DNA from: Sindora glabra
Lineage: Eukaryota; Streptophyta; Magnoliopsida; Fabales; Fabaceae
Assembly: GCA_020226215.1 (NCBI GenBank)
Contig: CM035233.1
Location: forward strand, 27,221,150 to 27,285,149
Reading direction: 5' to 3'
Length of the DNA: 64,000 nt
The position numbers and the translations under genes were made by a program. Under the pieces are notes generated by a model. That model saw nothing but the letters and a program-made list of their open reading frames with translations. It ran no database searches and was not told where the DNA came from. Positions 11,350-22,400 of the stretch are shown here, in pieces; positions within the stretch are counted from its first letter, which is position 1; every line of letters starts with the position of its first letter.

Positions 11350-14300
11350 TTAAAACCAAGGTTTAATCATCTATTGGGTCAAAAAGATGGATAACAAATC
11401 TGTTGAGAAGTGGAATGATAAGAAAATAAGTTTTAGTAACAAGGAATCAAGTGGTAAATCCATTCCAAGGGTAATGAATTAAGCAACCAATTGATTTAAA
11501 ATTTCATATGTGAAGGAAATGAATTGAGTATTCAATTGATTCTAAGAAGGCAATGTTAGTATCTAGAAATCTCAAATTAATTCACCAATCAATTCATAAA
11601 ATGTGGAAAGAAGTTTAGAATTTAAAATTTTCGAGTCATGAATCGAGTGGTTAATTAATTCATAGATGAACATGCTCATCCATGAATTGATTAGTCAATT
11701 GATTCTACAGGATATCTATAAAAACTTAATCGCATAATAATTGTGCCATTTGTTCCCATATTTCTCTTTCTAACTATTGTATGGTCATGCCTCTTAGTCT
11801 TCTATCATAACCTTTCATTCTTTCTCATTAAAAAGCTCCAAAGACATCATTTAAAGCCATTCTCTATTCTTCCTAACATCTTTTAACATATCAAAATGTC
11901 AGTATTATCAAATTTGTAATTCAACCTTTGTTACCAAAATACGTCAACTATAACCCATCTTAAAATACTTACTATCTAAGCAAATCCTATTGATCATCAA
12001 GTCTATAGGAAAGAAAAGTATGGCAATAAACATCCTCCTACTAAATAAAGCAAAGGAAAAAGGAAGGCTACATGGTCATCTTCTCAACCTTTACCTTCTG
12101 CTGATCAAGTTCTAGAAAAAGTGTATTACTCCGAGGTAATAACTTTTAAGAAATTTGTAAAATGCATCTTTAAAGAAATAAAGTTGAAAAATTGTTGGGA
12201 TATCATATTTCTTAGAAATGAAAATTTAGAAATATATCATATATTAGAGCACTTGAGTTTAATTAAATTTGTTGGACATACTACTAATATCTACCCAGCC
12301 TTAGTGTATCAATTATATTCTAATCTTAAGAAAAGTGGGTAGGAAAGTTTGCTTGAATTGATCACCACTATTAAGGGTGAAAGGTTTTCTATTGACATAC
12401 ATAAGTTAGCTGCTATTTTTGATATAGATGCAAACTAACCCTTTATAGGTGCGAGAAACACTACATATTACTTTAAGGCTACTGCCATAAGATTGTTTTA
12501 GCCTTATTCTTACCCTAAAATTATAAAGAATAAGTTATTGATTACAAGGCTGTCAATAGAAGATAAGATCTTACATTACACCATTGTAAAAATTATCCTT
12601 CCAAAGAGGCACAATTTCACTTAAATTAATGATTATAAATTATTCATGATGTGGGCCATCAAACAAAATATCCTAATCAACTTCTATTACCACAAATTTC
12701 TTCATATGTATATGCATGTAAATAGAAACTCCTTCCCCTATGGAATGATCCTTACAAAATTGTTTAAAGTTTTTGGAATATTAGTTCATCAAGAGGCTAA
12801 GGTGGAGAAATTTAACAAGTTAAAAAGTTTAAAGGCTAAACATATGAAGCAAATGTCCTTCCATAAGATAGAAGGTGTTTGGTGCATCATTGAAAGAGGA
12901 GATATTGTTAAAGAATTTAACATGCGAGCTTTGAAGGATCACATTACTACATTACATTAAGAGACAAGAAAGGAGTTAAAATCTTATATCAAGTATAAGT
13001 TCAGAAAGCTCAGAGGCAAGCTAAACATTGCTGAGGAAGAAAAACATAGCTCTCTTGAAGAAGAACTAGCATTCTCCTTAGAAGCTGAAAGAAGAACTAA
13101 AGGGAAGCAAGAGACCATACCTTCAGAGGAAGAAAAAGGATGAAAAAGGAGATTATAAAGCTACTACTTTAGATAATAAAGAAAATAGGGAAAGTTCAAA
13201 GCATATGGTAAATGATTAGATATAATTGTTCCTTTAGCCCCATTACCCTCTAGGTTTTACATTTAAGAATTATCAAATCTTTTAGATATTATCTTTTATG
13301 CTTTTATGTTTTACTAGTTATGCACTTATCAAGCTAATTACTTTGCTAGTTATTATGTCATTTCTGCCTATTACCCCATTTATTAGTGCTTGTTATACTT
13401 GTTAAATGATGGTTGGTTATTGGTTAATGATTATTATTCTTCACTTTTTGATTTAATGCTAAAAGAGGGAGAGAATTGAGAAATCTTGAAATTAAAAGGC
13501 ATGATTTAAAAGGGAGTATTCTATTTGGGGGAGCTAACATGTGGAAATGTGATTTAATTTCAAAATAGTTTGTCATCATAAAAAAGGGGGATATTATTAA
13601 CCTTAGCCCTATTAAAGTAGATTTTAATGATAACAAAATGTTTTGATATTTTTGAATTTAACATTTGATCAACTGAAATCCCAATGCAAAAAGTGAAGAC
13701 GAAGATTGAAGATTGTGCTTAGTTTAACTAGGATTCTAGTTAGGATCATAGGATAAAATTATTCAAGAGGAATCAATAAAGGGTTCAGGCTTTTGTTGAA
13801 AATACTAAGTTTAATATTGTTTCAAAAAGCTTTAAAAATTAGGTTGAACTAATTTTTAAGAAAAGAATTCATGCTTCAAATTCAAATAGTTTTCTTTGAA
13901 AATCTAAAAATTAGGCCATGAATCAATTGACCAATCAATTCTAGGCATCCAAAGTACAAACTGGAATACCTAAATTAATTAATCAATTGATTACAAAAGT
14001 CCAGATAGGAAGCAGAGCAAAAAGAATCGATTAATCAATCAATTCATTATTGAAATTTTTCGTAAATTAAGTTTTACGAATTGATTGATATACCAGCTCA
14101 TTGCCTTATGTTTTTATTCAAAATCAAGTTTTCTAAAGGTCAAAATTGATTAACCAATCAATTATAAAAATCCAAAGCTAAACTAAGATATAGTGAATCA
14201 ATTTGCCATGTATTAAATTTAAATTATATAATTGGATAAATCGATTAATTAATCGATTCACAGCAAACTTTTCAAAAATTCACAAGTAATTTGAATCAAT

Positions 14301-15010
14301 TGACCAATCGATTTATAAGATGTCAACTATTCTGTAATGGTTATATTTTATCTGTAATGGATTTTTTACCTCCCTATCCTCTATATAAAGGCTTCATTTC
14401 AATTTAAAAATATAAGACATTGCTTTTACTATTACATAGACACAAGAAACTTCTTTTTCTTTTATCTAAAACTTGAAAATCCTTTGAGATCATCAAATTG
14501 AAATTCCTCTCTTAATGCTTTACTATGTAATCGAACTTTTAGAATTTATGAGCTATATTCTTGTATTCAAATCATATATTTACTATATATTAGGGTGAGG
14601 TATCCTTAAGAATATCAAGGGCGTTGGATCTCCTGATAGATAAAAGTTTTGAGAGAGGATTCTTAAAGGGTTTTTAGAAGAAAAACAGAGACCTATATTG
14701 AAGCTTCTTCAAGTGCCATTAAACTTGAAGAGATAATGGATTAGAGTTCAAATCTAAGTCAAAGAGGCTTAATAGTGGATGTACATCTTGAAGTGTTAGA
14801 TCTTTAAGGTTGGAACTACTATAAATAGTAGTGTTTGAATCTCTTCTTCTTTATCACTCTACTTACTTGTTTTATACTTTATTTTATTGAATAATACATG
14901 CTATTGTGATAAATTTACATATGCTTGTTCATTAGTTTCATTCTTAAATCATTTGTTAACTCACATTATTGTTATTGTGAAAAAGTTTTTTAAAATTCAC
15001 CCCTTCTTAG
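11350..15010 (+). mobile_element. LTR retrotransposon relic with env-like ORF and probable 3' LTR
   Basis: An env-like ORF relic (12121-13143) is followed by 'ttgtcatcata' and a polypurine tract AAAAAAGGGGG at about 13580-13590. That arrangement precedes the 3' LTR in Ty1/copia elements of the SIRE/Maximus type. The LTR-like part (about 13592-15010) closes with 'aaattcaccccttcttagg', which resembles LTR ends of such elements. Both the upstream region (11440-11720) and the LTR region contain many copies of 'aatcaattgaccaatcaatt'-like motifs, an imperfect palindromic satellite. No gag, RT or integrase is visible, so the element is deleted or non-autonomous. Confidence 0.55.
12121..13143 (+). 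pseudogene. Env-like / 'putative plant transposon protein' ORF relic
   Basis: Reading across stops, the plus strand gives 'YPALVYQLYSNL', then 'LITTIKGERFSIDIHKLAAI', then 'IVKIILPKRHNF', then 'DYKLFMMWAIKQNILINFYY', then 'FPYGMILTKLFKVFGI'. This order (xYxNL, VxGxxI, LPxxH, hydrophobic helix, PYGxxIT) matches the plant transposon protein domain often annotated as envelope-like in plant retroelements (I believe Pfam PF20167). A Lys/Glu-rich C-terminal stretch (about 12965-13143, KLRGKLNIAEEEKHSSLEEE) predicts a coiled coil. There are in-frame stops at about 12340 and 12958 and others between. The protein's function in the family is unknown. Confidence 0.6.
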
Positions 15011-17100
15011 GTAAAATACTGAATAATATTTATGGTAAAACATAAGGAGTATTTTCTTATTGCATAATGAAAGAATTACATTATCATTTACACTTAATCA
15101 AAGGCCATAGTTTTGCTTATATTTAAGAGTGAAAATCTTAAAAAATCTACTAGTATCCATTCATATATTCCCTTAATGATTACATCCCTATTTGTTCACA
15201 CTTGAAAAAAGTTTTGTGTAACACCTTAGCATAGTATTTAAAATATTATTATTTTTAAATTGCCTTAAAGAATTTATTTTAACTATTAAAGATAAGTAAG
15301 TTATGTTCATTTAACCAATATTTTGTTCCAAATTGCATTTAAATACTTATTATAGGGATTCTTTTACAAAGATGGGAATATTTAATAATTGTAAACATAT
15401 TCAAGTAAGGATTGCTATGTATTTTTTTGATATAAGAACCTAGGTATCCAAATTCTTGTTCAGGAATACTAAAGTAATAATTATATTAATGTTAATTTAC
15501 TTTTACTTAGAATTATAAATCTATTGAAATGTTTTAGTGCTATTGCAAAAGAGACAGGGAGGATAAAAATAATGAGAATTAGGATGATTGCTTAGGATTT
15601 AAAAGAAACTTAAGAGGTTAAACAAATGGATAGCTAAGATTAGAAGGAAAATGAGCTTATGTTGCACATGATACATAGGATCACAACCTATAGCTTATCT
15701 TTGTTTTCTTTTTTTTCTTCTCTCCCTGGTCAATCCCCCTTTATTTCTAGTTTTACTCTCTCCTTTCTTTCTTTTTCTTTCTTATCTTCTTTTTCTCCCT
15801 TTTTTTATTGACAATTTGTAGTAGTGGTTGCTTTGCTACCTTACTGCCACCAACTTTCATTGTTCATAGCTAGAAATTATTACTGGTGGCGCTTGGAAAT
15901 TAAACGAGCAATGATAGCATGTTAGGATTTTCATTGGGCTATTATTGTTCTTGCACCTAGCACCTTTCGTTGCTAGTGTTAACGCCATTGGCATGGCAAC
16001 TAGACCCTATGGAGCTTTTCAGCTCATCAAGGGCATAGGGGATCTATAGGTTAAGCTCGAGGTTGAAGAAGCATCGTAATTATTGGCATCACCTTTTTTT
16101 GCCATTGCATGCCATCATGCAGGGTGCTTGGTCTCCAACTTGAAAGCCTCATGATGCAGGAGTCATTAATTGGAATGAGGATAGGAAGATAAAGATCCTT
16201 CATTTTCTAGTGAAGCTTAGCTAACCTCAATGCCAATGAGCCGTCGGCAGCCTTATGAGGTTATGGTAAGGCCTTCTATACAAAAAGCCTTTTTAGTTTT
16301 GTGTGATGATCTAAACCTATTCAAAAAAATCCATTTTTGTATATTTTGAGAAATATGATGATAACATTGAAAAATGGGATTTTTATCCTATATAATGATG
16401 AGATATCATGTTCATAGTATTTCTAAGATGTTACATCTTAAGATTTCATATGATTTAAAAATTTAGAAAACCAATTTATAAGCATTTCAACCTACACAAT
16501 AATATTTATGAAAAATATGATTTTTATAATATGGAATGCCAAAATAGTATGGTTAGAGGAATTATGGAATGCTACCTTCTAATATTATGAAAGATTCATG
16601 CATGATCCAAAAAAACTCCTAAATAGGTGAAATGGAAATTAGTGATGGTATTGAAATAAAACTAAAGATATTAGAAACCAAATATATAATTTTGTGAGAT
16701 AAAATGAATATGACATTCTTATAACATAAAGTTTTAATATCTCAACTATTTCATGTTTGGTTCAAGAAATCTCATTTTATTATCTTATTTGGATAATTGA
16801 CATAACGTGGGTAAAATAATGATCTAAGGCTCTAGAATATAAGGTTACTATACTTAGAATATATTTATATCATAAAAGTTAATGTTTTAGTGTTTAAAGC
16901 TAATTTAAGTAACTTCTTCAAATGAGATGTTTTGAATTTATAAAGTCATATTAGGAAATATAAGAAGTTGATGATTTCGAGTGCTGAAATAATTATAAAA
17001 TAAATCTAGAGTTGGTGATGTTTACAAAGAGGGTGAATAGTTACTCTATATTTATAAGTTATCATTATAAATTGTGAAGTAAGGAGAAAAGAAAGGTAAA
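15011..17100. other. Decayed LTR-like DNA, no gene seen
   Basis: Near 15214 'tgtaacacctta' resembles the TGTAACACC start of chromovirus (Tekay/Del-like) LTRs. A pyrimidine-rich tract at 15700-15800, followed by a less AT-rich block to about 16270, would fit an LTR R/U5 region. No PBS or coding domain was found, so this is only a suggestion. Confidence 0.35.
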
Positions 17101-17123
17101 AGTGAAATAAAAATGAATATGTG

Positions 17124-17705
17124 GAAATCTTCAAAGTGAATAGATGTCAGTTGGTGAGCATATATCTTTCTCTAAATTAATATTTTATTAATAATAATTT
17201 ATTTAAATGTTATAATCCATAATCTTTCTTTTAAATGATACTAATCATGTGTCATTCATCTGCAAGCTCTTAACAATATAACTATAAATCATAATAATTA
17301 TGGAATTAATCTTATGGTCATGCATTTATAACTTGAAAATGATACTTGTGAGGAATTAGTATTTATCTGTTAAAAAGTATGTTGTTTGAACAGGCTCACA
17401 AGATCTTCAAAACGAATACTTGGAGATCTTCAAAGTAAATGGATGCCACCAGGTGAGTATATATCTCACTGTAAATTAATATTTTATTAATAATAATTTG
17501 TTTAAATGTTATAATCCATAATCTTCCTTATAAATGATACTAATGATGTATCTATTCATTTGCAAGCTCTTAATAGTAAATTGCAAATCATAATGTATTA
17601 TGGAATTAGTTTTATGGTCATGCATCAATAACTCGAAAATGATACTTGTGAGGAATTAATATTTATCTATTAAAAAGTATGCTATTTGAACATGTTACGA
17701 GGCAG
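17124..17705. repeat. Two-copy tandem repeat, period about 297 bp
   Basis: The block at 17124-17405 ('atcttcaaagtgaatagatg', 'ttaatattttattaataata', 'ttatggtcatgcat', 'gatacttgtgaggaatta', 'ttaaaaagtatg') is repeated in the same order at 17421-17702 with about 10% divergence. No coding capacity was seen. Confidence 0.85.
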
Positions 17706-20700
17706 GGTGATGTTCATACCAATTATTGATTGATCATGATTAAAAGGTGATGGTAATTGATATAGTTGTATTGTGATTAAGTTCAGATCATTATGTGCAT
17801 ATTGAACAATGTAAAGTAATTTACTTTAGAATGTGAATGAATGTTATGGTTATATAAGAGGGTATGGTGGTGTTGATATATATATATTGTGCTATGTGAT
17901 TTGGATTACCTCGTGATGATAGAACGATTGCTTTATATTAATATTGCATTGAATTTTATGATTTGTAAAGCTGGGCTCTAGTATGCATATTATAATGTGA
18001 ATTATGCTTTGAATGACATTTGAAAAAAGAAATGTGATAAGGTTAATGTTGTGAAAGTTGGATGGAAAATTCTTGATGAGCAACTTATGGAAGGTATAAG
18101 GTAAACCTTGGAGAGATAAAGACAGACAATTTGTGGAAGGTATAAGGTTGACCTGAGAGTCAAAAGGTGGATACATGTATTTTTATTATAATTGTTATAT
18201 ATTTATGATGTGACATTGAAATCTATTTATAATTGAATATTTCTATTTGATATGACTATGATAATTCAATTATGATTAAGCTCTAATGGCTATTTATGAA
18301 TGTGATGACCACTCGAAATAGGTCATGTGCGATATGATAATGATATTATATGCTAATGAATATTTAAGATTATTATAACTTGTGATATGGAATATGAAAT
18401 CTAAGTTGTGTGCAGGCGAACACTTAATCTAAGGTTTAATTTTATATATGTTAGAAATCTAGGAAGTTTGGATTATATTTGTTTCTCTAATCAAATACTT
18501 AATTAGCATGTGACTATTTAATATAATTGAATCAAGGTTTAGTGGTGGTAGATATATGCTCACTAGATTCTCATAACTCATTCCATTTTATTTTTGATGT
18601 TTTCAAGTTGAAACAAGTATATTAAGCTATGTTGCATTTATGGAAAACCAAAGATCACCTAGTTGGAAGATTTAATAGTTGGGATTCTGTTAGGATTAAG
18701 ATTAAGATAGAAATTAGGATTATGTTGATTTAATGCTTGATAAGTTGAATTGTTTATCTATGTTCATATCTTGAGGTTATATAGCATTGTGGGTATATGT
18801 GATGCTGTCATATCTACAAAGATTACAAGATTTGTATTTTAGGGATTGTGGCCTTCAAGAAGCATAAAAAAAATGGAAATTCTGTCCTTTTTGTTTGGAA
18901 AATTAAATGTGAAAATTTGAGACTCCATGAAAATAAGGAGATTTCCATGAGGTAAAATTAGAGTAAATAATATTGAGACTGGTGAAAACTAGATATCGAG
19001 ATCCATGCTGATCACGATTAGGTTTAGGTCATGATATTTTGGCTTAGGTTTCCAAAAGGATATATGTTAGAAACCTTCTTCATTTCTCTCTCTAAATTTG
19101 GATAATATATTCCCTTATTATTGCATATGCAAGGAAAATCCCACAAAATCCACTAATATCTTATATAATCTTCTAATATCTAAGGAAATATTTCTTCATT
19201 ATTGCTAATATTCCTTCCATTTGATTGCATTAAATGCATTTTTATTTACAAAAGGATGACATGGCTTTTAAACATGTGCTTCTAAGCTTTAATAAAATAA
19301 TGTTCCTTGATCAGCATCATCAATTTTAATTTTCTAATAAAATCATTACTTAGAAAATGCTAAAACTAATCCATCACCTTAAATAATTATGATAAAAAAT
19401 CATGATTCAAATTCTAAAATACATCCCTTCACGTCTTATTTCTTAAAAAAGTCTGCTTAGGAAAATACTTGAAATTTAATCTTACTTCCAAAAATTAATT
19501 TATTTTTTCAATAATTAACCTTAAAATTCATAATTCTAATATTAAAATTCTCTTCTCAATTTCCTTAAGGAAATGTCTACTTACTTGAATCCATAGTGCT
19601 AGTTAAGAAACAAAATTCAATAAAGTAATATTAGTGAATGCTACACTAATTTCTTCACAGAATAAACCAAATCATAAATTTAGGCTTTCTATATAATGTC
19701 ATTCATAAAAATTATTTTGCTTAGTTACTAGTCATTTCTTGACTAGTTAAGCTATTGAACTTGAATTTTAAACATTACCTTTCTTGGATCAATATCAAAC
19801 CATCCCCATCACCTTGTTTTTGCTAGAATTTTAAAAAACCTGACTACTTGAATTATCATAGAATGCTTTTAGGGAAAATTTACACCAAAATACTATCAAC
19901 CTTAGATTTTGATTACTTTTGAAAATAATTTAATTTCTCTATTTTATTTCTAACGGATTTTTCATCCATCAAAATTAATAGATATTTCTATTAATTACCC
20001 ACTAATCAACACTCTCTAATTGTTTTCTACTATTTTTAATCTATAGGGATTCTATAGGATATCATACTCACTTAATATAAAACAGGTTGGTAGAAGTTGG
20101 ATTCAATGTCCATTGATCCTAATCACACCCAAAACCAAGAACTTCTTATATTAGGATTCCATTTTCTCACTTGAACTAAAATATTCCAAACCTTGACAAA
20201 ACTAAGAGGAATTGAGAGGGAAATCTAACAATGAAGAAGTATTTATCTTGATTAAGTGAGAAATTTGAGGTTGATTGGGTTTTTCCTTGCTTGATTTGAA
20301 GAATAGAGAAGAAGAAGTTATCGGGAGTAGGAGAATAAGGAGATGTTGAGGGTGAAGATTTTAGGAGATTTTGGAAAAATGAAAGGGAAAGGCTAATTTT
20401 AGCCTTAAAATAAGAAATAATGGTAGGGGCATTTTAGAAAATTTTTCCTAAATATGCTTCATACTCATATAATCACTTCTAATGACTTAAAACATTAAAC
20501 ATTTTTATTCTATTAACTTTTCTCCATCAATATCTCACAATGTTTTCATCACATAACTCACCAAATTATTAAATTTTTATTTTCCCTAATATCTCATTCA
20601 TATGTATACACATTTTGCACATTGCTTCTATTTTCATCAATGGCATTCAAGTCATCCTAATCTTTTTACTACAAAATAAAATTTTAAAATATTATATTTT

Positions 20701-21460
20701 AAAAAGGGCACAATAATTATTCTATTGAGTTAAATGATAATTTTAATAATTTAAGGCATAAAAATACAATAATTTGATGAATATTAATTTAATATACTAT
20801 ACATAACAAAATTATTCATTTATGCAATGTATGAATATTGAAATAAAATTTTGATTGATTTTAGGCAATATTACGTTATTATATTTACTTAGATGATAAT
20901 TTAGTAATTTAACATGAGAGTTTGCAATAATATTTTGGTAAGAATTTATTATATGTAGTTATTTGATAATTTAAGTAATTTTTTAAAATATTTTTATAAA
21001 TGTTTAATTTAATACATTTAGTTACAATTATTTAGTGATAATCAATTTAATATAATATAAAATAGCATAAGTATTTTTTCATAGATAAGTAAATTATTTT
21101 TTAATTAATTTTTTATAATGTTTAAAACATCACTATATCTACTACGGTAACAGTTTTAGTAATTTAACACATAAAAAATAATAATTTAGTGAAATTAATA
21201 TGATAAATTTAATGACATCACATCATGTTTTTAATTTTGAATGTCACTCCATTTGTTTTGGAAATAATTTTATATTTTCATTATTATTATAACATATACA
21301 TTTGCTTAAGTTATTTTCTTTAATTTTACTATAATAATATTTTTTTCCTTTTAAAATTTTCTCCTTTATGCGCTGCATTCAAATGGAATAAAAAAATATA
21401 GATTAAATAAGAAAACCTTCAAAACATTGAGGAATAAAATGTAAAATTAGGCTAACTTAT
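17706..21460. other. Decayed repeat DNA, no gene seen
   Basis: The phrase 'tgtggaaggtataaggttgacc' near 18132 echoes the 'ggagggataaggttag' LTR phrase found near 2967 and 54735, pointing to retroelement origin. From about 20080 to 20430 the sequence is less AT-rich, with motifs such as 'gaagaagaagttatcgggag'. No domain or intact frame was recognised. Confidence 0.4.
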
Positions 21461-21529
21461 TTTCATTTGACCCACTGGATCATTAAAAAATTTTGGGTTG
21501 GCAATAAAATTACATCATAAAAAATTGAA

Positions 21530-21820
21530 TTATGATGGAAAAGTTCGTCTCAAAATTAACAAATTTCCATCCCAAAAGCTATTTGGGATGGAATTTGGCA
21601 AAAATGCTTGTTGCAATTAATTTGTGATAAAATTTTTGTTTCATCCTAATTTTGGAACAGGATTTTCCATCTTAATAAAAAAATTTCTGTCAAAAATTTT
21701 TTTAAATTTTTTCACTTTACAAAAAAATTGGGATGGAAAATTTCACGCATATATTTTTTAAGGTTTTTAATTATATGTTAAGACTAAAATTTCATCCCAT
21801 ATTGTGAAAGTTTCATATTG
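21530..21820. repeat. Short inverted/direct GGGATGGAA motif cluster
   Basis: Copies of 'ttccatccc' and 'gggatggaa' occur in both orientations. One pair forms the hairpin 'ccatcccaaaagctatttgggatgg' near 21571-21595, with others at about 21670, 21731 and 21792. This resembles the subterminal motif arrays of CACTA elements, but no CACTA terminus was identified. Confidence 0.4.
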
Positions 21821-21995
21821 AATAATAAATTTAATTTTTATTTTCAAAAATTTTGGAATAAAAGTTTAGGATATATATGAATCTTATTTAGAAGTTTTAA
21901 AAAGAAATAGTTAAGTTAAAAGTCTTTTTCATGTAAATAATATGTCAACTTTTTATTGATCTTGTTATTTAAAGCATCAATACCTATTACCATCG

Positions 21996-22004
21996 TTTGA
22001 GTAT
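21996..22004 (+). repeat. 9-bp target site duplication, left copy
   Basis: TTTGAGTAT directly precedes the first base of the MULE terminus. An identical TTTGAGTAT follows its other end at 32357-32365. A 9-bp duplication is the hallmark of Mutator-superfamily insertion. Confidence 0.9.
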
Positions 22005-22300
22005 GGCAAAAATACCGGATTACGCGTATTTTATAAATAATTTATCATTTTACCGTAGTTTGGAAACAAATTACCAAAATACGCAGGGTACTATTCAAAA
22101 TGGCGCCCGAAGGGCTTGGAGGCGCCATTCAGAATGGTGTCCTCCCCCTGGAAGTGCCTTTTGAAGTGGCACCCCCCGAGGCAGGAGGCGCCATTCAAAC
22201 TGGCGCCCTCCGTAGGGGAAGGCGCCCTCGGTGCCATTTTGAAATTTTTTTTTTGAAATTTGAATTGGGAGGTGCCATTTCATCAGGTGCCTCCCCTCTT
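22005..22300 (+). repeat. Left terminal region of the MULE with GGCGCC hairpin array
   Basis: The AT-rich terminal 85 bp is followed at about 22101-22290 by a GC-rich array of units of the form GGCGCC-ATT-n-AAnTGG-CGCC. Examples are 'ggcgccattcagaatgg', 'ggcgccattcaaactggcgc' and 'ggtgccatttcatcaggtgcc'. Each unit is self-complementary. Open frames on both strands here are by-products of the GC composition, and I do not treat them as genes. Confidence 0.85.
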
Positions 22301-22400
22301 CTATATATACCCCTCCGCCCCTACTCACTCCTCACTCCTCACTCCCTAACTCCGAAACCCTTTCGCAGCCTCTCTTCTTCTCTTCTTTCTTCTTAAAACT
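22301..22400 (+). promoter_or_regulatory. Probable promoter of the mudrA gene: TATA box and pyrimidine-rich leader
   Basis: CTATATATA at 22301 directly follows the GGCGCC array. A CT-rich stretch with three 'ctcactc' repeats begins about 20 bp later, followed by 'cctctcttcttctcttc'. This TATA plus Y-patch layout is typical of plant core promoters. Transcription would start near 22335 and run towards the transposase. Confidence 0.6.

Noticed and set aside
15700..16270. A promoter plus first exon at the CT-rich tract and low-AT block
   Set aside because: No open frame or splice pattern follows, and the surroundings look like a decayed LTR. The evidence for a host gene is insufficient.
22095..22396. 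Overlapping open frames on both strands in the GC-rich left terminus of the MULE
   Set aside because: They result from the stop-poor GGCGCC hairpin array. The translations are repeats of the motif, and similar frames would appear at any such array.
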